Positions 1 to 7,115 of a stretch of DNA of 17,900 nucleotides are shown one piece after another; position 1 is the stretch's first letter; the number at the start of each line of letters is the position of its first letter. The stretch lies in contig JADGNH010000028.1 in the NCBI GenBank assembly GCA_017883605.1, positions 1 through 17,900 of the forward strand, read 5' to 3'. The stretch is from Methanobacteriaceae archaeon. GTDB lineage: Archaea; Methanobacteriota; Methanobacteria; Methanobacteriales; Methanobacteriaceae. The notes below the pieces were generated by a model. The model did no database searches. It saw only the letters and a program-made list of their open reading frames with translations, and was not told the DNA's origin. A program made the translations under genes and the position numbers.

Positions 1-1
1 A

Positions 2-1105
2 GCAGCCATAGGGGAAGATGTATATAAATCAGAGAAGACCCCAATAGTAATGTTACAGGATTATCACCTCTATTTAACACCTAAATTGATAAGAGAACAG
101 CATCCAGATGTTATTATGAGTCAATTCGTCCACATACCATTCCCCCCACCAGAAATATTCCAGCAACTGCCCAATCACATGCAAATCGAGATATTAGATA
201 GTATGCTGACAAATAATGTCTTAGGATTTCATATTCCACGTTATATGAACAATTTTCTGCAAACAGTTAAACTAATTCTACCAAACGCTTCGGTGGATGA
301 CATGGTGGGAGACATTCTATACAAAGGGCATGTCTGCCATGTAAGAACCTATCCTATAAGTGTTGATATGGAAACACTGCAGACACACGCACAAGATCCA
401 AATGTCATTGCTAAGGAAGCAGAAGTAGATGAAATGATTGGAGACTGCAAGTTAATCTACAGAACAGACAGAACAGACTTATCTAAGAATATTATCAGAG
501 GATTCCAGGCTTATGACATGTTTCTTGAGAAATATCCGGAATGGAGAGAAAAAGTTAAGTTTGTAGCAACTTTAATGCCATCAAGACAAGATATAAAGAT
601 CTACAGGGAATACACCGATAAAATACAAGACATAGTTAAGGAAATCAACGAGAAATATGCTACTCACGACTGGCAACCAATTAAATACATTTGTAGGGGA
701 GATTACGACTTAGTAATTGCTCTTTTGAAAAGATATGATGTTTTAATGGTTAATCCTATATTAGATGGAATGAATATCGTAGCCAAAGAAGGGAGTGTCG
801 TAAACGAAAATAATGGTGCATTAGTCCTTTCTACTGGAGCAGGGTGTTATGAAGAATTAAAAGATGGGGCAATTTGCATAAATCCTTTTGATCTAAGACA
901 GACCGCAGAATCAATCAATAGGGCTTTATTAATGGATGAAACAACCAAAACCCAGATGATTGCCAAAACAAGGACAGCCATCCAAATAAATGACCTAAAT
1001 AAATGGGTATCCGATCAATTAAAGGACATTGAGGCTGTTATGCATGAAAGACCAAAACTTAAATCTAATGAAAACCCTGAGGAAGCTCGATTCGAAATGA
1101 ATTAA
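2..1105 (+). CDS. GT20 glycosyltransferase, trehalose-6-phosphate synthase-like (5' partial)
   Basis: The reading frame is open to the left edge, so the first ATG at 50 is internal and the N-terminal part, including the donor-loop region, lies outside the window. Family features seen: LQDYHLYLTP (the DYHL motif of GT20), FVHIPFP with the acceptor-side His, TDRTDLSKN matching the R-x-D-x-x-K phosphate-binding motif, FLEKYPEWREKV, MPSRQDI, and LDGMNIVAKE, which binds the nucleotide-sugar. The family normally makes trehalose-6-phosphate from a nucleotide-glucose and glucose-6-phosphate in the cytoplasm. Some members make glucosylglycerol-phosphate or related solutes. The context around the motifs diverges from OtsA, so the acceptor is uncertain. 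No phosphatase domain is fused at the C-terminus, which ends in a charged tail. The sugar kinase follows after 89 bases. The family call is firm and the exact product is not. Confidence 0.85.
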   Translation, partial: AAIGEDVYKSEKTPIVMLQDYHLYLTPKLIREQHPDVIMSQFVHIPFPPPEIFQQLPNHMQIEILDSMLTNNVLGFHIPRYMNNFLQTVKLILPNASVDDMVGDILYKGHVCHVRTYPISVDMETLQTHAQDPNVIAKEAEVDEMIGDCKLIYRTDRTDLSKNIIRGFQAYDMFLEKYPEWREKVKFVATLMPSRQDIKIYREYTDKIQDIVKEINEKYATHDWQPIKYICRGDYDLVIALLKRYDVLMVNPILDGMNIVAKEGSVVNENNGALVLSTGAGCYEELKDGAICINPFDLRQTAESINRALLMDETTKTQMIAKTRTAIQINDLNKWVSDQLKDIEAVMHERPKLKSNENPEEARFEMN

Positions 1106-1194
1106 ATTAAATGTTTCTGAAGATAATTTGAATAGTCCCTAAATAAAAAAAACTAATGATTTTTAATTCTAACAGTTGAAAAGGATAGTGTTTA

Positions 1195-2325
1195 ATGTCG
1201 ATTCAACTTCATGATTCCTTAAAAATAGCAGAAAAAGAGAAGGCTTTGCCAAAAGTTATTGCATACAACAGAATTGATGGCCCAGGATCTAGTTTAGATT
1301 TAAGCGAATTTCAGCAGACGTTCTGGAAATTACCAAATATACCAGATAAAGATGATCCTGCAAGAAAATGGACCTGTAATCTTCCAAGAACAGTAGGTAT
1401 AACCATAGATACAGGAACTAAAATTGAGGCCCATCCTTTTAATCCTGATCTTATAGGTGTTAAATCTGTTGAATATAAAACTGAAGTTATTGCTTCCCCC
1501 GGTGAAGTAATTCCAGTTAGAGAGAACTGGTTACTTAAAATAATTGAAATATTTGACATTAAAGGTGTTATGTTTGTTTTAAAGAATCTAAGAGAAGGTA
1601 TACAATCTTCAGGGCTTGGAGGATCATCAACAGCCACAATTGGCGTGTGTATACTTGCAAATGAATTAGCAGGACGACCGTTCTCGAAGATTCAATTGAT
1701 TTCTATGGCTTCTCGTATTGAACAGGGTTTTGGAGTAAGTATCACTGGAACCCAGGAACAATCCAATGTTATTTTTGGAGGAGTAACTGATTATGTCTGG
1801 TTTCCATGGGGAAAACCTGGATATCCTGGTACAGGTTATGGTGAATCTTTACGATTTGAACTGATACCACCAGAAGATTACGGGCTTTTAGAAGGGAGAA
1901 CGGCTATTTTTCATTCTGGACATCCTCGCCTAAGCTCAGAAGTTAATTTAACATGGAGAAACGCTCTTTTAACTGAAGTTGGATATAACTTACATTCTAA
2001 GAAGATGAAGGTAGCTTATGAGTTTCGTGAGGGATTAAGACTACAAAAGTGGGATCATGTTCTTGAATCAATAGAAGAATATCGCAAAATACGGACAAAA
2101 CTATGTGAAGGTTATATGGAAAGTTCCAGGGATTTATTGGAACGTGCTAAAAGCTTTAACTGTACAACTTTCCCTCTGGGCGCCGGTGGAGGGGGTGGAG
2201 TCCTTTTATTTTCTCCAAACCCAGAATCTTTAGAAAAATTGCGCGAGGATCTTAAAGGGATTTATAGGGAAATCCCCTTTAAAATACGATCTAAGGGTCA
2301 TGAAATTAACAATGTAAAACTATAG
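1195..2325 (+). CDS. GHMP-family sugar kinase, HddA/fucokinase-like
   Basis: This 376-residue protein carries the GHMP kinase signature. The phosphate-binding loop SSGLGGSSTATIG is at residues 138-150. A second conserved segment, TGTQEQSNVIFGG, at 184-196 resembles the GxQDQ...GG segment of heptose and fucose kinases. The C-terminal glycine loop PLGAGGGGGVLLF is at about 327-339. These fit the D-glycero-D-manno-heptose-7-phosphate kinase/L-fucokinase branch, so it probably phosphorylates a free or phosphorylated sugar with ATP in the cytoplasm. The substrate cannot be read from sequence. An AAGGAT ribosome site at 1181-1186 supports the ATG at 1195. It follows the GT20 gene on the same strand after 89 bases and may share its transcript. 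The residues after the start (to about 20) are charged and not obviously part of the fold. Confidence 0.82.
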   Translation: MSIQLHDSLKIAEKEKALPKVIAYNRIDGPGSSLDLSEFQQTFWKLPNIPDKDDPARKWTCNLPRTVGITIDTGTKIEAHPFNPDLIGVKSVEYKTEVIASPGEVIPVRENWLLKIIEIFDIKGVMFVLKNLREGIQSSGLGGSSTATIGVCILANELAGRPFSKIQLISMASRIEQGFGVSITGTQEQSNVIFGGVTDYVWFPWGKPGYPGTGYGESLRFELIPPEDYGLLEGRTAIFHSGHPRLSSEVNLTWRNALLTEVGYNLHSKKMKVAYEFREGLRLQKWDHVLESIEEYRKIRTKLCEGYMESSRDLLERAKSFNCTTFPLGAGGGGGVLLFSPNPESLEKLREDLKGIYREIPFKIRSKGHEINNVKL

Positions 2326-2365
2326 AAGGTTAGGGGATTACGACCGTATCTTGGATCTCAAATCA

Positions 2366-2409
2366 TTTATAAAATCATAGTAGCTTAAACGAAGTAAATA
2401 ATGGGGTGG
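2366..2409 (+). promoter_or_regulatory. TATA box and ribosome binding site for the antiporter
   Basis: An archaeal TATA box TTTATAAAA lies at 2366-2374, which would place transcription start near 2395. GGGGTGG at 2403-2409 is a good Shine-Dalgarno site 7 bases before the GTG at 2417. The ATG at 2401 is out of frame and stops after seven codons. Confidence 0.55.
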
Positions 2410-2416
2410 TTTTTAG

Positions 2417-3664
2417 GTGTATGAACTTCTTGTCTTTTTCATCATACTGTTGGTTGTGGCGATTTTTTCTGGTTTAATTGGTAAGCTGCCAATTAGTTTT
2501 CAGATGATATTTGTTGTTGCTGGGATGTTGATTGGATGGTTGGTCACTGGATATGTGGATGTAACCAAGCCCCCATATTCAACCATAATTTTTTTAATAG
2601 CAGAGATAGCTCTTGTTCTTGTTCTTTTCAGCGATGCCTCCCGGGTAGGATTAAAAGCCCTTGAAAATAATCTGAGCACCAGACTACTCACCATTGGTTT
2701 ACCTATTACTATCGTTTTAGGAGTAATAGTAGCGACTTTAATATTCCCCGGTATTCCCTGGTGGGTGGCAGGTATTATAGGCGCTGCTCTGGCACCAACT
2801 GATGCGGCATTAGGACAGATAGTAGTTCAAAATAAAAAAGTACCAGAAAGGATACGTAGTACCATTGAAATTGAAAGTGGATTAAATGATGGGGGTTCGG
2901 TTCCTTTCCTTCTGGTTTTTATAGCCATTGGTTTAGCTGCAGAAGCCTTTAAACCTTCAGTATACTTTATCCAAGTTGCTTTCCAACAGATCGGGTTTGG
3001 AATATTAGTGGGGCTAGGTGTTGGACTTGCAGGGGGTTGGTTGGTTTTAAAAGCCCGGGACAAAGAATGGATCACTCCAGAATTCCAGAGAATAGCATTT
3101 TTGGCAATGGCTATACTTACATTTCTGATAGCAGATGCATTAGGAGGAAGTGGATTTATAGCTGCCTTTATTGGTGGTTTAGCATTAGGATATATTGTTA
3201 AAGATGCTGGTAAAATTCTAATAGATTTCTCCGAGACAGAGGGACAATTATTAAACTTGGGAGTGTTTTTCCTTTTAGGAATTGTAGTGCTTCCCTTGCT
3301 CTTTAATATAACTTGGCAGATACTCATCTACGCAATTTTAAGTTTAACAGTAATCCGAATGCTACCAGTAGCCATATCATTGATAGGCACTAAACTAGGC
3401 CGTGATTCTGTATTATTTATTGGCTGGTTTGGTCCTAGAGGTTTAGCCTCCATAGTACTGGCCCTTTTGGCTTTAGATGAATTAAAAGTATTCCCTGGAG
3501 ACAGCACCTTTATTACAGTTGTTTTCGTCACCGTGCTTTTAAGTGTGTTTGCCCACGGATTGACAGCATCTCCATTTTCAGACATCTATGCCAGAAGAAT
3601 GGGTAATAATAACCTAATAGGAGATAAGGAGGAAAATGATTCATCTAAATCAAAAGGTAAGTAA
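2417..3664 (+). CDS. Na+/H+ antiporter, CPA1 (NhaP-like) family
   Basis: This 415-residue, highly hydrophobic protein has about 12 predicted membrane spans and belongs to the monovalent cation:proton antiporter-1 family. Diagnostic motifs: PTD at 127-129, ESGLND at 153-158 (the Asn-Asp pair forming the ion-binding site of CPA1 exchangers), GGSGFIAAFIGGLALG at 243-258, and FGPRG at 338-342. It should exchange cytoplasmic Na+ (possibly K+ or Li+) for external H+, relevant to pH and salt homeostasis and to the sodium gradient of methanogens. Translation starts at a GTG placed 7 bases after GGGGTGG. The C-terminus is a short charged tail without a TrkA or UspA regulatory domain. It stands alone, with a likely own promoter at 2366. 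Confidence 0.92.
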   Translation: MYELLVFFIILLVVAIFSGLIGKLPISFQMIFVVAGMLIGWLVTGYVDVTKPPYSTIIFLIAEIALVLVLFSDASRVGLKALENNLSTRLLTIGLPITIVLGVIVATLIFPGIPWWVAGIIGAALAPTDAALGQIVVQNKKVPERIRSTIEIESGLNDGGSVPFLLVFIAIGLAAEAFKPSVYFIQVAFQQIGFGILVGLGVGLAGGWLVLKARDKEWITPEFQRIAFLAMAILTFLIADALGGSGFIAAFIGGLALGYIVKDAGKILIDFSETEGQLLNLGVFFLLGIVVLPLLFNITWQILIYAILSLTVIRMLPVAISLIGTKLGRDSVLFIGWFGPRGLASIVLALLALDELKVFPGDSTFITVVFVTVLLSVFAHGLTASPFSDIYARRMGNNNLIGDKEENDSSKSKGK

Positions 3665-3682
3665 TTATAGATAATACGATTC

Positions 3683-3722
3683 ATTTTAATTACCAACGAA
3701 ATATTTTAATTACCAACGAAAT
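3683..3722. repeat. Perfect 2 x 20 bp tandem direct repeat
   Basis: The unit ATTTTAATTACCAACGAAAT occurs twice without mismatch or spacer, at 3683-3702 and 3703-3722, just after the antiporter stop codon. It may be a recent slippage duplication or a paired binding site. Nothing in the sequence decides between these. Confidence 0.9.
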
Positions 3723-3882
3723 TTACATAAAATCGAATCAAATTTTTATTTAATTGCCTAAAATATAGCGACTTTGTGGGGTAAAAATAATCGAGTTAAT
3801 GAAAGTTTAGATGATTCAACTTTGACCAACTATTTTTTTCCTGGTTTTTATCGTTTTTTCTAAGGATATGGTGAATTGGTAT

Positions 3883-3954
3883 CTATTTCAAAATGGGAGA
3901 ATGCTTTAACTATGCAAAATAAGAGCTATTAATACTTCTTGAAATAGTTTTTTT
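3883..3954 (+). terminator. Long inverted repeat with T7 tract (terminator or small RNA 3' end)
   Basis: CTATTTCAA at 3883-3891 pairs perfectly over 9 bp with TTGAAATAG at 3939-3947, followed directly by seven T residues (3948-3954). The 47-base loop contains a smaller imperfect stem (GCTTT near 3904 with AAGAGC near 3921). It lies 220 bases after the antiporter, so it could end that transcript or be the 3' end of a separate small RNA. Confidence 0.4.
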
Positions 3955-4035
3955 GTTTCCATTATTTTTTTTTGCAAGGAAAAACTCTTTAATAAGGTCA
4001 TCCTTAAGCTATGTCTAACTAGAAAAATTCATAGT

Positions 4036-4043
4036 TTTATATA
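4036..4043 (+). promoter_or_regulatory. TATA box of the G3E-type GTPase gene
   Basis: TTTATATA at 4036-4043 predicts transcription start at about 4063-4068. That leaves a leader of only about 10-30 bases before the candidate starts at 4078, 4087 and 4093, and no strong Shine-Dalgarno site is present. Confidence 0.45.
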
Positions 4044-4086
4044 TCTCATGAAATAATAAAGAAGAAATCTAATTAGTGTGATAAAT

Positions 4087-4788
4087 ATGAGAATGGTAAT
4101 TGTTGCTGGGACTCCTGGCTCGGGAAAAACAGCGGTGCTGATGCATGCCCTCCGGAGTCTTAATGAAAGGGGTTTAAAACCGTCGGTAGTTAAGATAGAC
4201 TGCCTTTACACCGATGATGATAAAAAGTTTGCTAAAATAGGGGTGCCCACCAAAATAGGCCTCTCCATGGATATGTGCCCTGATCACTACGCCATCTACA
4301 ACATAGAGGACATGATCAGTTGGGCCGAGGAAAATGAATCTGATTTTCTGGTTGTGGAGACAGCAGGTCTCTGCCATCGCTGTGCCCCCTACACCATGAA
4401 CTGTCTGGGAGTTTGCGTCATAGATGCCACCAGCGGCCCTAACACCCCCTTAAAGGTGGGTCCTTTCCTCAGCACCGCTGACATTGCAGTGATAACCAAG
4501 GGTGACATGATATCCCAGGCTGAAAGGGAGATTTTCCGGGAAAGAACCCTGGAAGTGAACCCTAAATCTAAGATAATAGAAGCCAACGGTCTTTCAGGTC
4601 AGGGCTGTGCTGAACTGGCAGATGAGATGATGAAATCCGCAGAGGTTTCTCTGGATCAGGAAAAATTAAGGCATTCCGCTCCTTTGGCGGTCTGCACTCT
4701 CTGCGTTGGGGAAACAAAGGTAAACAAAAAGTATCACCGCGGAATACTGCGCCGTATCGACGGATTCCAGAGTTACGAAGGAGAATAA
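4087..4788 (+). CDS. Cys-rich SIMIBI/G3E-type nucleotide-binding protein (HypB/UreG/CooC-like)
   Basis: The P-loop GTPGSGKT is at residues 8-15. The Walker B-like stretch FLVVETAGLCHRC at about 87-99 resembles the equivalent region of HypB and UreG, and TKGD at 137-140 stands in for the guanine-specificity NKxD motif. The fold is that of NTPases that load metals or metallocofactors into enzymes, such as HypB (Ni-hydrogenase), UreG (urease) and CooC (CO dehydrogenase). The target here is unknown. It has many cysteines: Cys39, 64, 96, 99, 106, 110, 174, and a C-terminal CTLC pair at 203-206, suggesting it binds a metal or Fe-S cluster. Starts at GTG 4078, ATG 4087 and ATG 4093 are all possible. 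I prefer 4087 because the P-loop strand follows at once. The Fe-S protein follows after 125 bases and is a likely partner. Confidence 0.75.
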   Translation: MRMVIVAGTPGSGKTAVLMHALRSLNERGLKPSVVKIDCLYTDDDKKFAKIGVPTKIGLSMDMCPDHYAIYNIEDMISWAEENESDFLVVETAGLCHRCAPYTMNCLGVCVIDATSGPNTPLKVGPFLSTADIAVITKGDMISQAEREIFRERTLEVNPKSKIIEANGLSGQGCAELADEMMKSAEVSLDQEKLRHSAPLAVCTLCVGETKVNKKYHRGILRRIDGFQSYEGE

Positions 4789-4860
4789 ATCTTTTTGAAG
4801 TATCCAATTAAATTTTATTTGAAATAACCTCCGGTTTTGTTGTTATAATCTTATAAGAGT

Positions 4861-4910
4861 GTATTTAAAGGTATAAAAGGCGTATAAATTGTATCATAAA
4901 AAGGTGTATT
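4861..4910 (+). promoter_or_regulatory. Array of TATA-like GTAT elements upstream of the Fe-S protein gene
   Basis: GTAT-type elements occur at 4861, 4871, 4882 and 4891 (GTATTTAAA, GTATAAAAG, GTATAAATT, GTATCATAA), about 10 bases apart, with a further GTGTATTATA at 4904-4913. Several can serve as TATA boxes, so transcription starts could be multiple. GGTG at 4903-4906 is the ribosome site for the ATG at 4914. Confidence 0.45.
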
Positions 4911-4913
4911 ATA

Positions 4914-5600
4914 ATGGATAACAGTTCTACTAACTCAGAACACCCTAAAAGTGTGGAGAAACTACTTCCTGGTTTTAACTGCGGAATATGTGGTTATGCT
5001 CGATGTGATGAGTTTGCAGGAGCACTCCTGAAAAAATGGACCCAGCTTGAAAAGTGCAGGTTCCTCTACCAGGAAATATTTGAGGACAACCGCAATGCAT
5101 TGGAGGAAATACTGAAAGAAGAGAAGATAATTCCTGAAGAAGAGAAGGTTGTGGGTCTCCTGGATGGTTATGAGGCGGATTTTATCTTGAAACCCCTCCC
5201 TGATGAAAGCTCCTGCCGGGAAGTGCTCTATCCCTTCACCCGCAAGGAACTTAAAGAGGGAGATATCATAAGATACAGGCCATTGGGATGTCCTATAATC
5301 CACTTTGCCCGGATTTTGAATGAAGACAACGGTCTTATAACCGTGCACCTGGTGGGTCCCTGCCACCGGCTGGGCGAAGATGTTGAATTTGATTATCTGG
5401 ATATTGGGGTGTGTATGGTGGGAGGATTTGAGGGAATAATCCAGGGAAAACTCCCGGCCGTCGGAGAAACCATACGATTCTTACCTGTACACTGCATGAT
5501 GCAGAAGGTGCATTCTGGAGTGGTTGTTCAACTTGAAGGTAGAAGGGCCATAATAGAAGGGATAGACCTTAAAGTGTGGGCTCCCCCTATAAAGGGATAA
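4914..5600 (+). CDS. Methanogen Fe-S protein with N-terminal four-Cys cluster domain
   Basis: This 228-residue soluble protein opens with FNCGICGYARCDEFAGALL. Cys23, Cys26, Cys31 and Cys48 match the C-x2-C-x4-C-x16-C pattern of the putative Fe-S domain PF04060, the same type as in corrinoid Fe-S protein subunits. It should bind one [4Fe-4S] cluster. The rest (about residues 80-228) is a conserved-looking domain of beta character with further Cys and motifs such as GDIIRYRPLGCPIIHF and VHLVGPCHRLG. I do not recognise a known catalytic fold there. Start: ATG 4914 with GGTG at 4903-4906. Its neighbour is the Cys-rich GTPase, so a role in assembling or electron-activating an oxygen-sensitive metallocofactor is a reasonable inference, but no specific target is indicated. 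Confidence 0.75.
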   Translation: MDNSSTNSEHPKSVEKLLPGFNCGICGYARCDEFAGALLKKWTQLEKCRFLYQEIFEDNRNALEEILKEEKIIPEEEKVVGLLDGYEADFILKPLPDESSCREVLYPFTRKELKEGDIIRYRPLGCPIIHFARILNEDNGLITVHLVGPCHRLGEDVEFDYLDIGVCMVGGFEGIIQGKLPAVGETIRFLPVHCMMQKVHSGVVVQLEGRRAIIEGIDLKVWAPPIKG

Positions 5601-5735
5601 ATTCAGGAATTTAAGTCTATTTATTATTTGTTTAAAGTAAAATTATTTAATTATTTGTTTAAATTGATGTTAAACGAAATTTATTAATAATTATCTCATT
5701 AACACTATAACTAAAAGATATAATTAAGATCTGCC

Positions 5736-6677
5736 ATGAAATCTTCCTTAAATCATGCACTGGAAACTGATGTCAACTTCTCAGATAATAAAAATGTCAA
5801 CCTCCCAGATAATAAAAAAGATTATACTGCAGAATATTTTGATAAAGAGGGATATAGAACAATTTCCGTTAACACTGGCTACATAAAGCCGGGAGATTCA
5901 TATGATGTTATTGTTGAAAGGGCAGCTGAGTTACTGGAGGATGGTGACTTTCTGGTTATATCTGAAACACCCATAGCAGTTTCTCAGGGGAGGTTGGTTG
6001 ATGAGGCCCACTTTGAACCATCTCTGCTCTCCTTTTTCATGGCAGATATCTGGTCCAAGTATATTTGGGGATATGCTCTGGGCCCTCTTTTCAGGATAAA
6101 AAAAAGGACCATAAAAAACCTTAGAAGACTTCCTCCAGAGGCCAGGTCGCATAAACAACTTATTTTAAAGTATTATGGCATAAAACACGCCCTTAAACCT
6201 GCGTCTGAAGCGGGGGTTGATCTGAGCAATGTTCCCGGAACATTTGTTTGTTTACTCCCTGAGAATCCCCAGGAGGTGGTCAGCGACATATCCCGAAAAA
6301 TAGAATCTTCTCTGGAAAAGTCGGTGACGGTGATGATCATCGATACCGATGCAACCTATCAACTCTTTGGATTTAAATTTACTTCCATTCCCCAGGCAGT
6401 GCCGGGAATAACAAGAGATTTAGGATTTTTTGGATATATTCTGGGAAGATTGGGAAGGATAATAGGACCAACTCCCCTGGCGGTTTCCAAATTTCAAGAA
6501 ATAGATAAAATACTCCAAATAGCCAAAGTAGCCGAGGAACATCAGAAAAAAAATGAAATAAATGTTGAAACAGTTTATGACATGAAAGAGGTGTTTGAAG
6601 GAGAACTGGGAGGTGTAACTGTGGAAATGCTGGAATCAATCCCACATACGCCGGCGGTAATCGTCAGAACGCTGTAA
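5736..6677 (+). CDS. Coenzyme F420-0:L-glutamate ligase-like protein (CofE/PF01996 paralogue)
   Basis: Residues about 40-250 resemble the F420 gamma-glutamyl ligase fold. VNTGYIKPGDSYDVIVERA and DGDFLVISETPIAVSQGR correspond to the N-terminal metal- and substrate-binding region of CofE. IDTDATYQLFGFKF at about 202-215 matches the conserved Asp-Thr-Asp segment, and GRIIGPTPLAV follows at 241-250. CofE adds glutamates to F420-0 with GTP. This protein is 313 residues, longer than the usual roughly 250, with a Lys/Asn/Asp-rich N-terminal extension holding an 8-residue tandem repeat and a C-terminal Glu-rich tail. It may be a paralogue that ligates a different amino acid or acceptor, and I would not equate it with cofE. 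ATG 5736 has no clear Shine-Dalgarno site, so leaderless translation or a wrongly extended N-terminus is possible. Confidence 0.72.
   Translation: MKSSLNHALETDVNFSDNKNVNLPDNKKDYTAEYFDKEGYRTISVNTGYIKPGDSYDVIVERAAELLEDGDFLVISETPIAVSQGRLVDEAHFEPSLLSFFMADIWSKYIWGYALGPLFRIKKRTIKNLRRLPPEARSHKQLILKYYGIKHALKPASEAGVDLSNVPGTFVCLLPENPQEVVSDISRKIESSLEKSVTVMIIDTDATYQLFGFKFTSIPQAVPGITRDLGFFGYILGRLGRIIGPTPLAVSKFQEIDKILQIAKVAEEHQKKNEINVETVYDMKEVFEGELGGVTVEMLESIPHTPAVIVRTL
5772..5819 (+). repeat. Imperfect 2 x 24 bp in-frame tandem repeat
   Basis: GTCAAC-starting units at 5772-5795 and 5796-5819 differ at a few positions and encode VNFSDNKN and VNLPDNKK. They lie in the poorly conserved N-terminal extension of the CofE-like protein, so slippage there would change length by 8 residues without breaking the frame. 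Confidence 0.8.
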
Positions 6678-6687
6678 AACCAGTTGA

Positions 6688-6767
6688 ATATTGGTCTTCT
6701 AATCTGGTATTGTTCTTCTAAGACAATATTGTTATTCACTAACAAAAATATTGTTCCTCATTAACAA
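6688..6767. repeat. Four degenerate ATATTGTT-type direct repeats
   Basis: Elements of the form (A/G)TATTG(T/G)T begin at about 6688, 6707, 6726 and 6748, spaced 19-22 bases. The last two extend into a longer similarity (TATTGTT..TCA.TAACA). The array ends just upstream of a strong TATA box at 6770, a position suited to regulator binding. Confidence 0.45.
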
Positions 6768-6769
6768 GA

Positions 6770-6777
6770 TTTAAATA
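6770..6777 (+). promoter_or_regulatory. Strong TATA box (TTTAAATA) of the candidate small RNA
   Basis: TTTAAATACTTATG beginning at 6770 resembles promoters of stable RNAs in Methanobacteriales and predicts transcription start at about 6797-6801. No ORF begins within the next 300 bases, so the transcript would start with non-coding sequence. Confidence 0.5.
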
Positions 6778-6797
6778 CTTATGAGTTCATATAGTAT

Positions 6798-6877
6798 GTA
6801 GTTAAGGATAGGAAATATTTAGCACCTTAACCCTGTCATCCTAAAATACAGCCATTTTATATAGAAAATGGTTTTTT
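6798..6877 (+). ncRNA. Candidate ~80-nt structured small RNA
   Basis: Downstream of the TATA box at 6770, GTTAAGG (6801-6807) pairs perfectly with CCTTAAC (6825-6831). A small CTGT/ACAG stem (6833-6836 with 6848-6851) follows, then CCATTTT (6852-6858) pairs with AAAATGG (6865-6871) and is followed by six T residues (6872-6877), like an intrinsic terminator. TTAAGGAT (6802-6809) could instead pair with ATCCTAA (6838-6844), giving two exclusive folds. No known RNA family is recognised. The gene downstream is tfe, 240 bases further on with its own promoter. Confidence 0.4.
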
Positions 6878-7115
6878 GTATTTAATAAAGTGTAAAGCGG
6901 CATTATTAGCAAAACATATTTTAAGGGACATCATTTAAGTACAATTCACTAAAAGCTTAAGTTGATTTCAGGCTGAATGAAAAAAAAACTTACATAACTA
7001 AAATTTGATGTGAACATCCGCTTAATACTACTTAAGAACAAAAATAAACGGGATATAATGCTAAAAATTAACGATCCTATATATCAGCAATTACTAAAGC
7101 TAAGGAGGAAAAGAA
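6878..7115. other. Spacer before tfe
   Basis: AT-rich sequence without a convincing ORF or repeat. Only the tfe promoter and ribosome binding site near the right end can be recognised. Confidence 0.5.
7054..7108 (+). promoter_or_regulatory. tfe promoter and Shine-Dalgarno site
   Basis: TATAATG at 7054-7060 predicts a start near 7080. AAGGAGG at 7102-7108 is a near-perfect ribosome binding site 7 bases before ATG 7116. Confidence 0.6.

Larger units (their letters stand above)
3665..4077. other. 413-base AT-rich spacer
   Basis: No convincing coding sequence is seen on either strand. It holds a perfect 20 bp tandem repeat (3683-3722), a long inverted repeat followed by a T tract (3883-3954), a TATA-like stretch AAAATATAG near 3760, a T9 run near 3964, and the promoter of the next gene. 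Confidence 0.6.

Noticed and set aside
50..1105. Complete GT20 gene starting at ATG 50
   Set aside because: The frame stays open to the left edge and encodes residues preceding the DYHL motif, so the gene is cut by the window.
2827..3327. 166-codon open frame opposite the antiporter
   Set aside because: Antisense shadow of a gene with clear CPA1 motifs; no promoter or ribosome site.
6798..6877. Riboswitch controlling tfe
   Set aside because: The terminator-like hairpin lies 240 bases upstream of tfe, which has its own TATA box and ribosome site, so a cis role is unlikely although a separate RNA remains possible.
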